NCBI GenBank assembly: GCA_029948255.1
Contig: JALIZF010001608.1
Location: 1 to 64,000, forward strand
Source: Telmatactis stephensoni
Taxonomy: Eukaryota; Cnidaria; Anthozoa; Actiniaria; Isophelliidae
Direction of reading: 5' to 3'
Length of the DNA stretch: 64,000 nt
The first letter of the stretch is position 1, and every line of letters begins with the position of its first letter. Positions 12,901-22,559 of this stretch are shown here, one piece after another. Position numbers and translations under genes: made by a program. The notes under the pieces were generated by a model. It searched no databases, had not been told where the DNA came from, and saw only the letters and a list, made by a program, of their open reading frames with translations.

Positions 12901-15900
12901 ACATGATTTTAAAAATTGCATCCAATTCACAATTGTTTCAGACTACACTAATTCAGATGAATGTGAAAAATGAAAGCATTTTCGCACCGTAGACAAGAGA
13001 AAAATGCTGTTTTAGTGAAGAAGCTTTAACGCATCAAACCCACCCCCCACCCAAAAACAATGGTAAATTAACACTTCATTGAGGAAGCACTGACTGATGT
13101 ACCGTCGAAAACATAGACGTTTACGGGTGTCCACACGAAAACGCGTAAATGGAGTTTTTAGAAAATATCAGCAATGGAGGGCGTTATCGAAAATATTGCG
13201 TTTACTGTGTGTGTTCATTTTAGACGTTTTCGTGAACTTGGACTTGGAGGCCTAAGCGCATAAAAATCATGTGGACGGAGTATTTTTACAAACACAGGAA
13301 ATTCCTTTATTTCCACGCTATTAGTCATTTACTTCTCCATTTGTACCGTAGTTTTGCTATACCTACCATATATAGATCCCTTATCTCTACTATAGTACAT
13401 ACATTATTTGTAATTCTCAAGGTAGTTAAGGCCTGGGTTTGACCTTGTTTGACCTTGGAAAGTTTTTGTTCTGTTATATAAGATATAACGATGCGAAACT
13501 TATTTCACTTGGCACAATGTTAAATAATAACTAGTTGAGTAACCTTAACTTAGTGTTTTGGATATAGGGTAGTCACGTGACCAATTACGACGAAACTTCG
13601 TTTTTCTTGAATCCGCAATTCAATTTCACTTAAAAAACAGAAATAACACCTCTAGTGCATAAAGAAGGTTTAATCCTAAATAGTTTTGTGTAGACATCTG
13701 GACTTTTTACAATTGGCTGGGAGATATTAAGCAAAGTATTATTTTGAGGCTTGGTCACGTGACCTGTTTTGCTAAAAATCGCTTTAATGAAAATCGATAG
13801 TCATGTTCTCTAATCAAAATGGGATAATATCACTTAAAAGAACTACGTTTCAAGCATTTGCGTTTTCTTTTCGCTAACACTGAAGTGCGGAAAAATTTTC
13901 AAACATTTTGTTACAATAAACGACCTAACTGGTCACGTGACCGCTCAAATCTCAAACTTAGCACTTAAGGCTCATCGTTTTATGAATATCTAACGTTGTG
14001 ACGAATATCATATATTTCTGGTTTAAAATTCGTGCTACAGCACAAAAAACATATTTCGCCCAATTTAGCCACTGACCCAGGCCTTAACTACCTTGAGTTG
14101 TTGCTCCGTGTGCGGTTTGCACGAAGGTCCATTATTAATACTAGACTCATTTAAAGGACCAATACCACTAGACTCTAATTTTGTACCTCTCAATTGTTGC
14201 CCCATCCAGTAAAAGCAGCTCAGTGATCTCATCGTGACCCTCCCCCGCTGCTAAGTGTAGCGCTGTACGTCCCTGGCTGTTTTGAGAGTTGATGATACGA
14301 ACATTTCGTTTCGTAAGCAGCATTTGGACTATCGCTAGTTTCCCGTACCTGAAAGATTGAACAGAAAGCTGCAATTAAGTTCGTGCGTCTGTACTCTTAT
14401 AGATGCATATATGACGTCAAAATGTGGTAAGGAAAAATGCTTGGGATAAAGTCGAGTGGCATGGCATTTCTACGCCAGTGCATTACTCAGAGTACTGTAG
14501 ACGCAAGGAAAAGTTGAATATATTTGTTTTAATTAAATAATCTCTATCAAAACATTTCAACTAATCGGAGCGCAAGTCATTTTGTGGCGTTGTCAAAGTG
14601 CCCATGCTTTCACAGAGAGTATGTGTAATAGATAAATCATTGTACAAAAATGTCAAACTTGTTCATCTCAATAGGATACACATTCATAATCTCAAATAGA
14701 ATGTATTCGGTATTTTATGTACAACATCCACAAATCTTGATTTTTTAAGTGGGGGGAGGGACGCTGATGCATCCGGAGGACGCTTGGAGTGAGAACATGT
14801 GCACCAAACAATAAAACTCAACTGACCGAGAGCTCAAACCTGGGCGGCCACAGAGGTGAGTAGTACTTACTTGGCTCCGATGTGAAGAGGTGTGTCTTGT
14901 GAGTCAGACGCTACTAAAGCAGATGACTTGTTCTTAGACAGGAACAAGGCTATGTTCTGTGTACAGAGAAATAAGTATCTCAACCTCTGACTGAATATAA
15001 AGAGTTTTGAATGAATTGAAAAGCAAACCTTCTCGTCTCCTGCCCGCGCGGCATAGTGAATTGGTGCGTAACCAGTGACGTCTTTTTGGACGATCAAATC
15101 TTTAATTTGAGGGCTCTGTGAAAAAATGATTATAAATAGGCTTCAATTGATTAGTTTAAAGTACACTTACCTATCCCAGTGCGTACTTTTGCTTAAAAAA
15201 GCTTAATCAGTTTCATGTTCACTATCATCCATATCCGTACTCTTAAAGGAAGCTTTTTGGTTTTGTGATACACTTTTCCAGTTGCGTACGAACAAGGCCT
15301 TGTTGGTTTAATTGAAAAAAATATTTGGGACAACACCCATGTACATTCAAGTAGCAATAGGCGATATGCACTAACAGGTCACGTGACCCTATCTCCCATA
15401 AATCAAACAGCACCGTCAAAATGAACTCCAAAAATAGAAAGAGCACCTCGATATTAATAAAATAGCAAAGTGTCAGCTCATAAGATGTAATACAGGACAA
15501 ATGACAGTGAATATAAGATTGAAGATTTTCTTAAGATTCGTTCGGAAAAACGCGCTGGATGGCAAGCTCGTGCCATCCAACGCGTTTTCCCGAACGAATC
15601 TTAAGAAAATATCTCACCTTAAATTTGCTGTCATTTTTTCTCTCATTCATCTTATAAACTGAAACTTTGCATTTAAACTAATATCGAGGTGCTCTTTCTA
15701 TTTTTGGAGTTCATTTTGACGGTGCTGTTTGATTTAGGGGAGATAGGGTCACGTGACCTGTTAGTGCATATCGCCTATTGCCAAATAAATATCACTGTTG
15801 TTGTTGTTGTAGTAAACACCCCCTCCTCTTCCCCTCCCCTCCCCCTCCCTTCCCCTCCCCTCTCCCTGTACTTACCTTGCACAGAACTTCCATCGTTGAA

Positions 15901-18900
15901 AAGTGTCCTACTGCTGCATGTAGAGGTGAGCGTAGCTCGACATCGTTCAATGAGAGATCAGCACCCCTCTCCATCAAGATTTGAACAGTGTCGGTAAATC
16001 CTGATGTCGAGGCTAGAAACAAAGGACTGCGACATTGGACATCACGTGGGTTGACCGATGCACCCTGGGAAATATCATAAAGCATTTGAAAGCAGTAAGA
16101 AGGAACGTCGAGATTCTATCCCAATTTTAACATTCCCTTTTCAAATGTCTGTACAAGACATAGGACGTGTGAACGTAGGTGATTTTGTACCGTGCTCAGT
16201 TCGTCACGAGATTCACATAATTTTGGGGTGAGACGTTTATATGCATGTAGATCAAGGACACAAATGCATTTACGTCTTTTTTACCCGGGACAACACGAAT
16301 GCCTTTTCATCCCCGTCTAAAATTATCTTCCTGTCACGACCTCAGCTCGGGACAAAATCGCCGCCCGAGTAAACGCATATTAAATCGCCCGAGTAAACGC
16401 ATATTAAATCTCCCGAGTAAACGCAAAGTTAGCCGAATAAGATTCACCAAGATTCTGATGCGAAGTCTAGATCAGGAGAACACAAGAAAAGAACCGAGAA
16501 TGATAAAATGGCTAGCTCTGCGTACCTTTTATTTAAAACGGAGTTGAGAGGAATGAGAAATATAGCTCATGACAGCAGATGAAAAAGACGAGAAGAAACA
16601 ATTTTCGCTACGTTCACGTCTGACACGTCTTGATAAGTTTAAAAACGCGCGCCTTTTTAGTGCGTTTTAGTGCGGAGGCGATAAGGCTTAAATGCTTTGA
16701 ATAGTATGCCTTTTCAAAAAAATGTGTAAGTGTGGACAGTGCGTTAAGGTGCATCTACTAGAATCCGAATTACTTTGAAAACGAATATTTTTTTCTCCGT
16801 TCTTCGATCACCTTAAACGAAAAAGAAAAATGACGCCGTTTAGGTGTGGAATTAAGGCTTAACCATTAATCAAAAAGATGCATTTCAATTATTCGAATAA
16901 GTGTAGACGTTGTATTACGTGTGTAATTATTACCTGGTCTAAGAGAAGGGTCGCAACTGGTGTATTTCCAAAGGCTGCTGCATGATGCAACGGTGTCATG
17001 CCATTTGTATCTTGTAGGGCAGTTCTACAGATGTCTTTGTCCTCACTCACGAGTAATTGGACCATCTCTACTGAGCCTTGAGCACAAGCAACGTGGAATG
17101 CTGTAGTACCGTCACTTTCCTTTGAGGGGAAAAGAAGTGTTATTGATCGTGATCTCGGAATCTTATTTAGAACGTAGCTCCCCCCTCACCTCTGGCTTGA
17201 AAGCCTGGCTACACATGCAGACTGGGTTTTGACAGTTTCTTGTGCATGGTGAAAGCTAGTTCATGCCAATGAATGAATGAATGAATGAATGAATGAATGA
17301 GAGGATGGCTTACCTAACGGCGAGGCGGCAAATGTTCGTATAACCACTTTGCCCGCAACAAATTTCCTTTGTTGTTTAAAGCTGAAACCCTCTCTACTCT
17401 TTGTAACAGAACAAGTTTTGTTGCGCGCAGAGTGGTAACGTGCAACATTTGCTCTTGTAACGCGAAATATAGTTACCATTTTGATGCCTGTGTTACCCCA
17501 CCCTTAACAGATATAAATTTACCTTTGTTTGACGAATGTTTGCTCCACTCTTTAGACACAAGCTTACGCTCTACAAAACAATATTTGTATAGTTAGAATT
17601 GTTGCTTCTTCGAATGTGAATTTTTGCTCGGAAAAAAATTGAAACTTAAGCGTGGTTTGAACCCACGACGTTCGGATTTCCGGTCCGACGCTCAACCACA
17701 GAGCTATTTGAAGGCTCTAGTGCCGAGCAGGTCGAAGTTCCTTAGTTATGCTGAGCGCGCCCTGGACGGACAATCCATTCATAAATATTTATAAAGTTGA
17801 ATCAGTAACAAAACGTAATTATTACTCGTTGCCATAGTCACTGTGTACTACTTACAGATAATATACCACTGTCGACAGCAAGATGGAGGAGTGTACTTCC
17901 TTCAGAATCGACCTTATAGAAAAGAGACTCCTTGTCGAGATCGTTTTCAATAACTAGAACAAAGAAACAATTTCAATTGTTTGTTGATAATACTAAATAT
18001 AGATATCATGGGAAACAACCAGAAACAAAACAAAAAAAACAACAACAACTGTTGTTGATTGGTCGAGACCAGTGTGCGATTACAGTACACACGCATAAAT
18101 GACGTCATCGAGTCTTACGCGCGCTCTGATTGGTTGGAATGTTTCGATGAAAATTATATCAAACAAAATAGATTCCATTTTTCCGTGCGTCTGTTCTTTA
18201 ATAGATGCACAGTGACGTCACAATGTGGTGAGAACAAAAAAGTACACAAGTCGAGTGCCGTGGCTGTTCTCTCCACATTTTGACGGCTTGTGTGCGTCTA
18301 TTAGAGTACAGACCCACGGAAAAATGTAATCTAAATGTTTTATGTAATATTCATCGAAACATTTCAACCAATCAGAGCACGCGTAAGATCCGATGACGTG
18401 CATCTATGCGTGTGTACTGTAATTACACACTGGTTTCGACCAATCAGAGCGCGCGTAATTTAGCAAGTATTTTATAATACAACACAAACAACAATTGGTT
18501 AGTAGACAAATAGGCAATTACTGTGGGAGAGGCTCTACGTACATACTTCTTAGGGATTTTAAGATTACGGCAACGTTGACGACGACGGTAGAGAACAATG
18601 AGATTAATCAAGAAGAAGAATAAAGCTGACACGTGGAATGTTTCGTAAATAAGTAGATTTCAACCGTCCTCGGCCAATTTACAACGGCAAACTCGAAAGT
18701 TTCACGTTCCTCCGACAACGCGAACGTCCGAACCATTTTTCTTTCATAATTACTTTGCTATGTATTCGCTGTGTACCATTCATCCTATGTTGTAATTTTA
18801 TGGGATAACAAATGCAAATTCAACTACAAATGAATACAAGAAAGCATAGATTTAACGAAAACAGAATAGGGCACTTTTTCAGCCACGTCGTCGTCGACGT

Positions 18901-21900
18901 TGCCGTCGTACAATCTTAAACTCCCTATTAAGTGATCACCATACCGACACTAAGAAGATACTCCACGACTTCGCTTGCTCCTTTAGCCACAGCAAGACCT
19001 AATGGTGTCATTTCATCTATGCCTTTTACTATTAATTCAGCACCTAAGCCAACCTAACGAAAACGACAATAAGACAAAAATTAAGTAAAGCTGATCAAAG
19101 TACGAAACTGTTTGTTCTGTCTGTCTGTCTTTCTGTCTGTCTGTCTGTTTGTCTGTATTTCTATTCATTAAGCCACGTGATCTATAGGCCTGTTGATATT
19201 GGCTGTCCAGAGGTATCAGTTATTGATTTATATTCAACATTGCTCTTATCAGGGACCTTATTTCAAAGTGCGCCAAAGTGTGTCAGCTTTTTTATTTCAA
19301 AGGGCGTTAGTTATTTCAAAGTGTTATAAGATTTGTAAAATTTATTCCAAAGTGCGTCAAAAATTATTTCAAAGTGCTTCAGCTTTTTTATTTCAAAGTG
19401 CGTTAAAGATTCGTAAAATTCATTTCAAAGTGCGTCAATTATTTCAAAGTGCACCGTGCCAGTTATTTCAAAGTGAAGTAGAACAATAGGAAATATGCTA
19501 TGTACTGAGCCAGTATCATCATAATTGATAACCTACCAACATTTTGCAGATGTTAACATTATCTTCTTGAGCAGCAACGTGTAAAGCTGTGTAGTCTTCA
19601 AATCCTTTAGCGTTCACATCACAACGCTTGTCAGAGAGAATTACCTGTTTGGAGAGAAGTACGATAATAAGGACACCAATACAATACAGTATATATGACA
19701 ATAAACGAGCCACAGTCTGCCCGTTTGCCTGTTTAAGTCTGCTTTATTGTGTGTGTGTGTGTGTGTGTCTGTCTGTCTGTCTGCTTGACTGCCTATCTGC
19801 CTGTCTGGATTTCTGTCCGTCTGTCTTCATATCTGTCTTGTTTTCCGTTGTCTACCTGTATATCGGTATTCTTGAATGGTTATCCAACCGTCCAAATGTG
19901 TGCCTATACTTTCTGTAAATGGGTCTGCTCAACTTTCCTTTTGACCGATATGTGTGTTTTTGTCTTGTGTTTTAGCCTCTTTCTATCTAATATCTCTCTG
20001 TCTTTTTCTGTGTATCTTGTCTGTTTACCCCTGTTACGTTTGTCACTTCTCCCTATCTTTCAATCCGTTTATCTGTCTGTCTGTGTGTCTGTCTGTCCGT
20101 CTGCCCGTCTGCCTCTCTGTCTGTCTGTCTATCTGTCTGTCTGTCCGTCTGTCTGTCTGTCTGTCTCTGTCTAATTGTCAAGCTATCTGTTCGTTTATAC
20201 ATGTGTGTCAGCCAATGTATTTCATTATATTTTAGATTTGTTTCTCTCTATTTAGGTCTGCATTCACCCTTATTTGTCTGTCTGTCCAATGTTTTACATA
20301 CCCGCACAATCCTTTCATTTCCTGTGCGTATTGACATGTGAAGGGGCGTGTCTCCTCGTTCATCCAGGCTTCTAACATCTGCTCCCCCCTTGAGCAACAT
20401 TTCCACGATATCTGCGTGCTTACCATTGATGGCATTATGCAGGGGGGTCTTGCCAAACGCATCTCGAGGGTTCACATCTGGAAAAAATAATACGTGTTGC
20501 AAATAAAAACAAATTAAATAATAAGAATGTAGTCTATTTTTATTTACTGTCAATAAAAAAGGACTAGAGAGGTCCCTCATCTAAATCACCTTTGGTGATA
20601 ATGCTACCTCGTTAAATATTATCATTATTATTTTGATATATTAAAGAGAAACACCAAATACGACCTGACGCAACCCAATTTAGAGAAGAATGGGATTGAG
20701 ACCGGAGGCAAGCTTTACACTACAAAGGTTGAGTCAGTCACAAAATAGGGTTTTTAAAAAACGCAAAGTTGCTTGCAATCTTTTTCCAACACGCTGCAAT
20801 TTTTTGTGCGCAACGTTCGAGGAAGTAAAACGCGATTCTACTTTGCAAAGTACGCACGCACCTTTTTGCACAACATTTCAATAGATCTTTATCACGCTAG
20901 CTTGACATTATAAAATCTTTTACTTATCGGAAACAGGAGTTTCCTATCAAATTTTTAACATCGATATTAGTACAATTTTTGGCAAAGTTTCGGGGAGATA
21001 GAGCAGATATTGTATGAGTGTGAAATGGACCACGTCGTGCCGTGACCGTGTCAATGCTGTTATGTCTATAAAACCATTTGAAATTCCTGCCGTAACCGTG
21101 CCATGACCGTGTTGTGCCTTTTTCACAGTCATACGAAATCTATTCTAGCGTGGGTCTATTGTGGTCGAAATATTCAATATTGATTTTGCGCGCAAAGTTT
21201 CAAAACGTTGCACCACATGACGTGTGGGTAACTTACCGACTCCTTTGTTTAAAAGTTTCTTGACTTCGTCTTCATCACCTGATAGCGCAGCATGATGAAG
21301 CTTTTGAAGCTTGGATGCCTTAGCTACTTTCTAGTGGACAAGAAAGAGAATATAAGTAAACGTTCTCAGTCGGTCGGTCGGTTGGTCCGTCCGTCCGTCC
21401 GTCCGTCCGTCCGTCCGTCCGTCCGTCATTAGCTCCGTTCGTCCGTTCATCAGTCCGTCCGTCCCAAACAATTAAGTGTAAACGCTGCATTAGTGAGTTG
21501 GTCAGTCACTAACATCAAAGTCAATCAGCCAATGACCGCGATTCCGTCAGACGATAATTCAGTTATACTCAAATATAATTCAATATGGTTAAATATCTTT
21601 CCAAGACTGATAATTATGTAAAATGGTTGGCATCACGTAAGCCAATGCATAGCTTGGTACACTAACTAACTCAGCACTAATTAGTTAACAAAACACTACT
21701 AAGACTTTATGTATTAATTTTTCTTTTTCCCATAGTTTCTAATTATAACATTTTCTTCTAGAACTGAATGGATGCAATTTGGCTCTTTTCTTTCAAAAAG
21801 CTCCAGCTGTGTAACAGGTCAAAACATTTATTAACATGCAAAACATATCAAGAGACACAGACCAAAGACTATATTACTTTTAGAAAATGTAAACAAAAAT

Positions 21901-22494
21901 CCTTGTAAACAAGAATCTATGTAGTTTACGAATAAAGCTGCTTTTCAGTTTGTCTTTAGTTTGATGTGTGACTTCAGTGGGTTATGGTCTTCGACTCGTC
22001 ATGATCCGGTTCAATTAGTTTTCCAAAACTTTTTTAACTTCTTATTAATTTGGCTTAGCTATGTGTCAACGACCCAATACCAACTCATCATCGGGATCAA
22101 TTCTAGTACGGTTGAATGCTGCATTTAATCCTAACAGAATGCTAGGTTCACTAAATCAAATGTTTTTCTTTGAATAAATTCTAAGCATATAGAGATTTGA
22201 ATGGAATTGTAACATATGTACCTGGGCTGCCTTTTGTGCTGTCTTGTTCGCGCCATTCTTTGAGCTTATGCTGGGATTCCGATTAAAATCCAGCTCAATG
22301 CTATCAAAACTTCCCGGTCCATCAAACACAGCTTCGCTAAACTTTCTAAACTTGTCCGAGTATTCTGTGTCGTGAGTGCTGGGAGGTATTTCTCGTAGTT
22401 TCTGCATTTCACTCTTCGAGGAAGACGACGAATTTCTCGGCAACAGTGCGGACCTCGCTTCCGTGCCGGTCTTACGTTGTCCACTACTTGACAT
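4258..22494 (-). CDS. TRPA-type cation channel, complete, 29 coding exons, 1149 aa
   Basis: Non-selective cation channel subunit of the TRPA family, acting as a tetramer in the plasma membrane in chemical, thermal or mechanical sensing. Coding exons, 5' to 3': 22222-22494, 21237-21330, 20302-20477, 19537-19644, 18945-19053, 17856-17953, 17523-17570, 16934-17119, 15876-16064, 15029-15115, 14871-14956, 14187-14348, 12418-12702, 11822-11906, 11571-11627, 11395-11472, 10841-10911, 10446-10608, 10276-10344, 9991-10029, 9517-9606, 8958-9127, 8776-8836, 8485-8553, 7657-7830, 7092-7160, 6836-6946, 5620-5729, 4258-4390. All have AG/GT borders, all phases agree, and the sum is 3450 nt. The start is the first ATG (MSSSGQ) below a TATA-like box; the frame is open upstream only through a TTG. 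Length, 16 ankyrin repeats, six membrane helices and the pore helix match TRPA1. Orthology to TRPA1 rather than another TRPA subfamily is not proven. Least certain borders: the acceptors at 7830 and 10344, chosen by phase. Confidence 0.93.
4552..5058. mobile_element. Mutator-like non-autonomous element, 507 bp, 9-bp TSD
   Basis: Two 79-bp terminal inverted repeats (4552-4630 and 4980-5058) differ by about one base and begin TAGTCCAGTCCCAGACTC. They are flanked by the identical 9-mer TATACACCT at 4543-4551 and 5059-5067. Long TIRs with a 9-bp duplication are typical of Mutator/MULE elements. The interior has no transposase, but it holds a hairpin at 4642-4679 (18-bp arms ACCACGCGATCACCACAT, 2-nt loop). 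The element lies in the last intron of the TRPA gene. Confidence 0.85.
5962..6375. mobile_element. Short TIR element (MITE-like), about 415 bp
   Basis: The left end reads TATAGGTGGATCTTTG and the right end, reversed, TATAGGAGGATCTTTG. Inner parts TTTACA and CATTAGCAT also match in inverted order. There is no coding capacity. It is intronic in TRPA, and the boundaries are approximate. Confidence 0.5.
7092..10608 (-). CDS. TRPA exons 18-26: transmembrane S1-S6 and pore
   Basis: S1 is about 736-760 (WLTFFINLSIYVAFLLCF). The S1-S2 extracellular loop has several Cys and an N-glycosylation-type NGTS. S2 is about 828-846 (ILNYVAIVLAVFHL), S3 about 860-877 (YIEWIIYACALSYLF), and S4 about 890-908 (LGWLNLILYFRR). 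The S4-S5 linker is KYVIMLTTMFKTLLQ and S5 is about 929-947. The pore helix and filter are about 956-976 (SIMKTFAMTLGELNYED, with acidic Glu971 at the filter). S6 is about 986-1015 (LLFLLFCLGMPIILMNML then IGLAVGDI). A 13-codon exon (9991-10029) sits in the S1-S2 loop. Confidence 0.92.
7862..8450. repeat. GTCAGTCC octamer satellite in TRPA intron
   Basis: About 590 bp of 4-bp-based repeat (CAGT, CCGT, CGGT). The core from about 7935 to 8105 is a nearly perfect 8-bp tandem of GTCAGTCC. It fills most of the 654-bp intron (7831-8484) between the S5 exon and the pore exon. The long open frames across it (Ser/Val/Arg/Gln-rich) are by-products of the period. Confidence 0.95.
10085..10172. repeat. 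CTGT microsatellite in TRPA intron
   Basis: Interrupted tetranucleotide CTGT runs in the intron between exons 19 and 20. Similar tetramer runs recur through the gene's introns. Confidence 0.85.
10841..11906 (-). CDS. TRPA exons 14-17: linker carrying the electrophile-sensor region
   Basis: Residues about 634-731 join the ankyrin stack to S1. The segment LVKFMPDVAEKVLDRCITY contains Cys668, aligning by eye with human TRPA1 Cys621, the main electrophile-reactive cysteine. Further on, GDANSQDYK and LGLVQGKY have Ser/Gln and Gly where human TRPA1 has Cys641 and Cys665. The linker ends ENCLTHPVCFFLMKIKW, the conserved HPVC plus MKW pre-S1 motif. The alignment was made by eye from knowledge of the family. 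Confidence 0.85.
10958..11022. repeat. CAAA microsatellite in TRPA intron
   Basis: A pure run of CAAA tetramers followed by A-rich sequence, inside the intron between exons 16 and 17. Confidence 0.9.
12132..12279. mobile_element. GTGACCGTG-type MITE, copy 1
   Basis: About 148 bp with inverted ends (AGATTTCGTATGACTGTGAA against AGATTTCGAATGAGTGTGAA reversed). The core holds repeated CGGTCACGG words. It lies in the intron between exons 13 and 14 of TRPA. Related copies are at 20995-21148 and 63875-64000, so this is a real dispersed family. Confidence 0.75.
12418..21330 (-). CDS. TRPA exons 2-13: 16 ankyrin repeats
   Basis: Residues about 92-633 encode 16 consecutive ankyrin repeats with TPLH-type signatures (KLHHAA, KTPLHNA, DTPLHMS, YTALHVA, MTPLGLA, STLLHLA, TTAFHVA, MTPLHHA, RSPLFLA, RSPLHAA, YAPIHYA, DTPLHIG, RTALHLA, RTPLHLS, NTALNLA, SVLDVA). 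The 48-nt micro-exon 17523-17570 (SVSLCLKSGANIRQTK) is easy to miss, but it is required: without it repeat 6 would be half length. Most introns cut inside repeats, in varied phases. The stack ends in AIAEHDRW, the entry to the pre-S1 linker in this family. Sixteen is also the repeat number of vertebrate TRPA1. Confidence 0.92.
13416..14097. mobile_element. 682-bp TIR element with three GGTCACGTGACC-type palindromes
   Basis: Perfect 23-bp terminal inverted repeats begin CTCAAGGTAGTTAAGGCCTG (13416-13438 and 14075-14097). Inside, CACGTG-centred palindromes lie at 13574, 13756 and 13934 (spacing 182 and 178 bp); two of them are the full GGTCACGTGACC. There is no open reading frame of note. It sits in the intron between TRPA exons 12 and 13. 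Confidence 0.75.
14376..14600. mobile_element. Degenerate relative of the 18057-18445 fold-back element
   Basis: It shares CGTGCGTCTGT, TAGATGCA, TGACGTCA and AATGTGGT in the same order as the element at 18057-18445, and the distal AACATTTCAAC/AATCGGAGCGC part. It is more diverged and lacks intact ends. Intronic in TRPA. Confidence 0.5.
15354..15782. mobile_element. 429-bp fold-back element centred at 15568
   Basis: Nearly the whole element is one inverted repeat: GCAATAGGCGATATGCACTA at the left recurs reversed at the right. The arms continue through GGTCACGTGACC to the central stem GCTGGATGGCA...TGCCATCC. No TSD was assigned. It is intronic in TRPA between exons 9 and 10; a transcript would form a long hairpin. 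Confidence 0.85.
16364..16431. repeat. 24-bp tandem repeat, three copies
   Basis: CCCGAGTAAACGCATATTAA recurs at 16364, 16388 and 16412, an exact 24-bp period, within a TRPA intron. Confidence 0.85.
17300..17480. mobile_element. CGCAACAAA-type MITE fragment
   Basis: CGCAACAAATTTCCTTTGTTG together with GCGCGCAGAGTGGTAACGTG resembles the repeat at 50186-50335 (GAGCGCAACAAATTTTCTTTG). It is a repeat fragment next to a GAAT microsatellite (17263-17300). Intronic in TRPA. Confidence 0.5.
17644..17713 (-). other. tRNA-like sequence (anticodon-loop GGA), degraded acceptor
   Basis: On the minus strand a D arm (GCTC/GAGC), a 5-bp anticodon stem (TCGGA/TCCGA) with loop CCGGAAA, and a T arm (CGTGG-GTTCAAA-CCACG) are all well formed in order. 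The internal promoter B box GGTTCAAACC is present. The 7-bp acceptor stem pairs poorly. GGA would decode serine, but the long variable arm of tRNA-Ser is missing. It is more likely a tRNA pseudogene or the head of a SINE than a working tRNA. It lies in a TRPA intron. Confidence 0.6.
18057..18445. mobile_element. 389-bp fold-back element
   Basis: Inverted arms start GATTGGTCGAGACCAGTGTG and extend through TGACGTCAT, TTACGCGCGCTCTGATTGG and AATGTTTCGATGAA to a centre near 18250. It is intronic in TRPA between exons 5 and 6. A decayed relative is at 14376-14600. Confidence 0.8.
18553..18925. mobile_element. TIR element with TA target duplication, 373 bp
   Basis: Ends GGGATTTTAAGATTACGGCA and, reversed, GGGAGTTTAAGATTGTACGA, then shared ACGACGACG-type sequence. 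TA dinucleotides flank it (18551-18552 and 18926-18927). Its termini resemble those of the element at 45689-45898. Intronic in TRPA. Confidence 0.65.
19254..19480. repeat. Irregular tandem repeat of TTATTTCAAAGTGCGTCA
   Basis: About nine copies of an 18- to 40-bp unit built around ATTTCAAAGTGCGTCA, with variable spacers containing AGCTTTTT or GATTTGTAAAAT. It occupies a TRPA intron just downstream (minus sense) of exon 4. Confidence 0.8.
19752..20172. repeat. GT and CTGT microsatellites in TRPA intron
   Basis: A GT run (19752-19769) passes into CTGT repeats. A second CTGT/CCGT block lies at about 20070-20172. All of it is inside the intron between exons 3 and 4. Confidence 0.85.
20995..21148. 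mobile_element. GTGACCGTG-type MITE, copy 2
   Basis: Inverted relative to copy 1. GAGTGTGAAATGG and GTGCCGTGACCGTGTCAATG are followed by TGTCTATAAAA and GAAATTCCTGCCGTAACCGT, ending in ACAGTCATACGAAATCTATT. Intronic in TRPA between exons 2 and 3. Confidence 0.75.
21367..21430. repeat. CGGT/CCGT tetramer microsatellite
   Basis: A run of GTCC tetramers immediately upstream (minus sense) of TRPA exon 2. Confidence 0.85.
22222..22494 (-). CDS. TRPA exon 1: cytosolic N-terminal leader
   Basis: Residues 1-91, a Ser-, Arg- and Lys-rich leader without recognisable domain (SSSSSKSEMQKLREIPPS, then FRKFSEAVFDGPGSFDSIEL), ending in KTAQKAAQ at a phase-0 donor. In known TRPA channels the segment before the ankyrin repeats is variable and often alternatively spliced. 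Exon 1 is separated from exon 2 by about 0.9 kb. Confidence 0.85.
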
Positions 22495-22552
22495 TCCGAA
22501 GAATAGGCTCGTTACCGCTTCTAATGAATTCCGTGCGTGCAAAGTCAAGGAG

Positions 22553-22559
22553 CTTTATA
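22553..22559 (-). promoter_or_regulatory. TATA-like box upstream of TRPA
   Basis: On the minus strand TATAAAG lies about 59 bp before the ATG at 22494. A start about 30 bp downstream of it would leave a short 5' UTR. This is motif position only; many cnidarian promoters lack TATA boxes. Confidence 0.4.

Noticed and set aside
22495..22548. Extending the TRPA N-terminus upstream of MSSSGQ
   Set aside because: The frame is open but has no ATG (only TTG), and the TATA-like box at 22553-22559 would place the transcription start within or just before this stretch.
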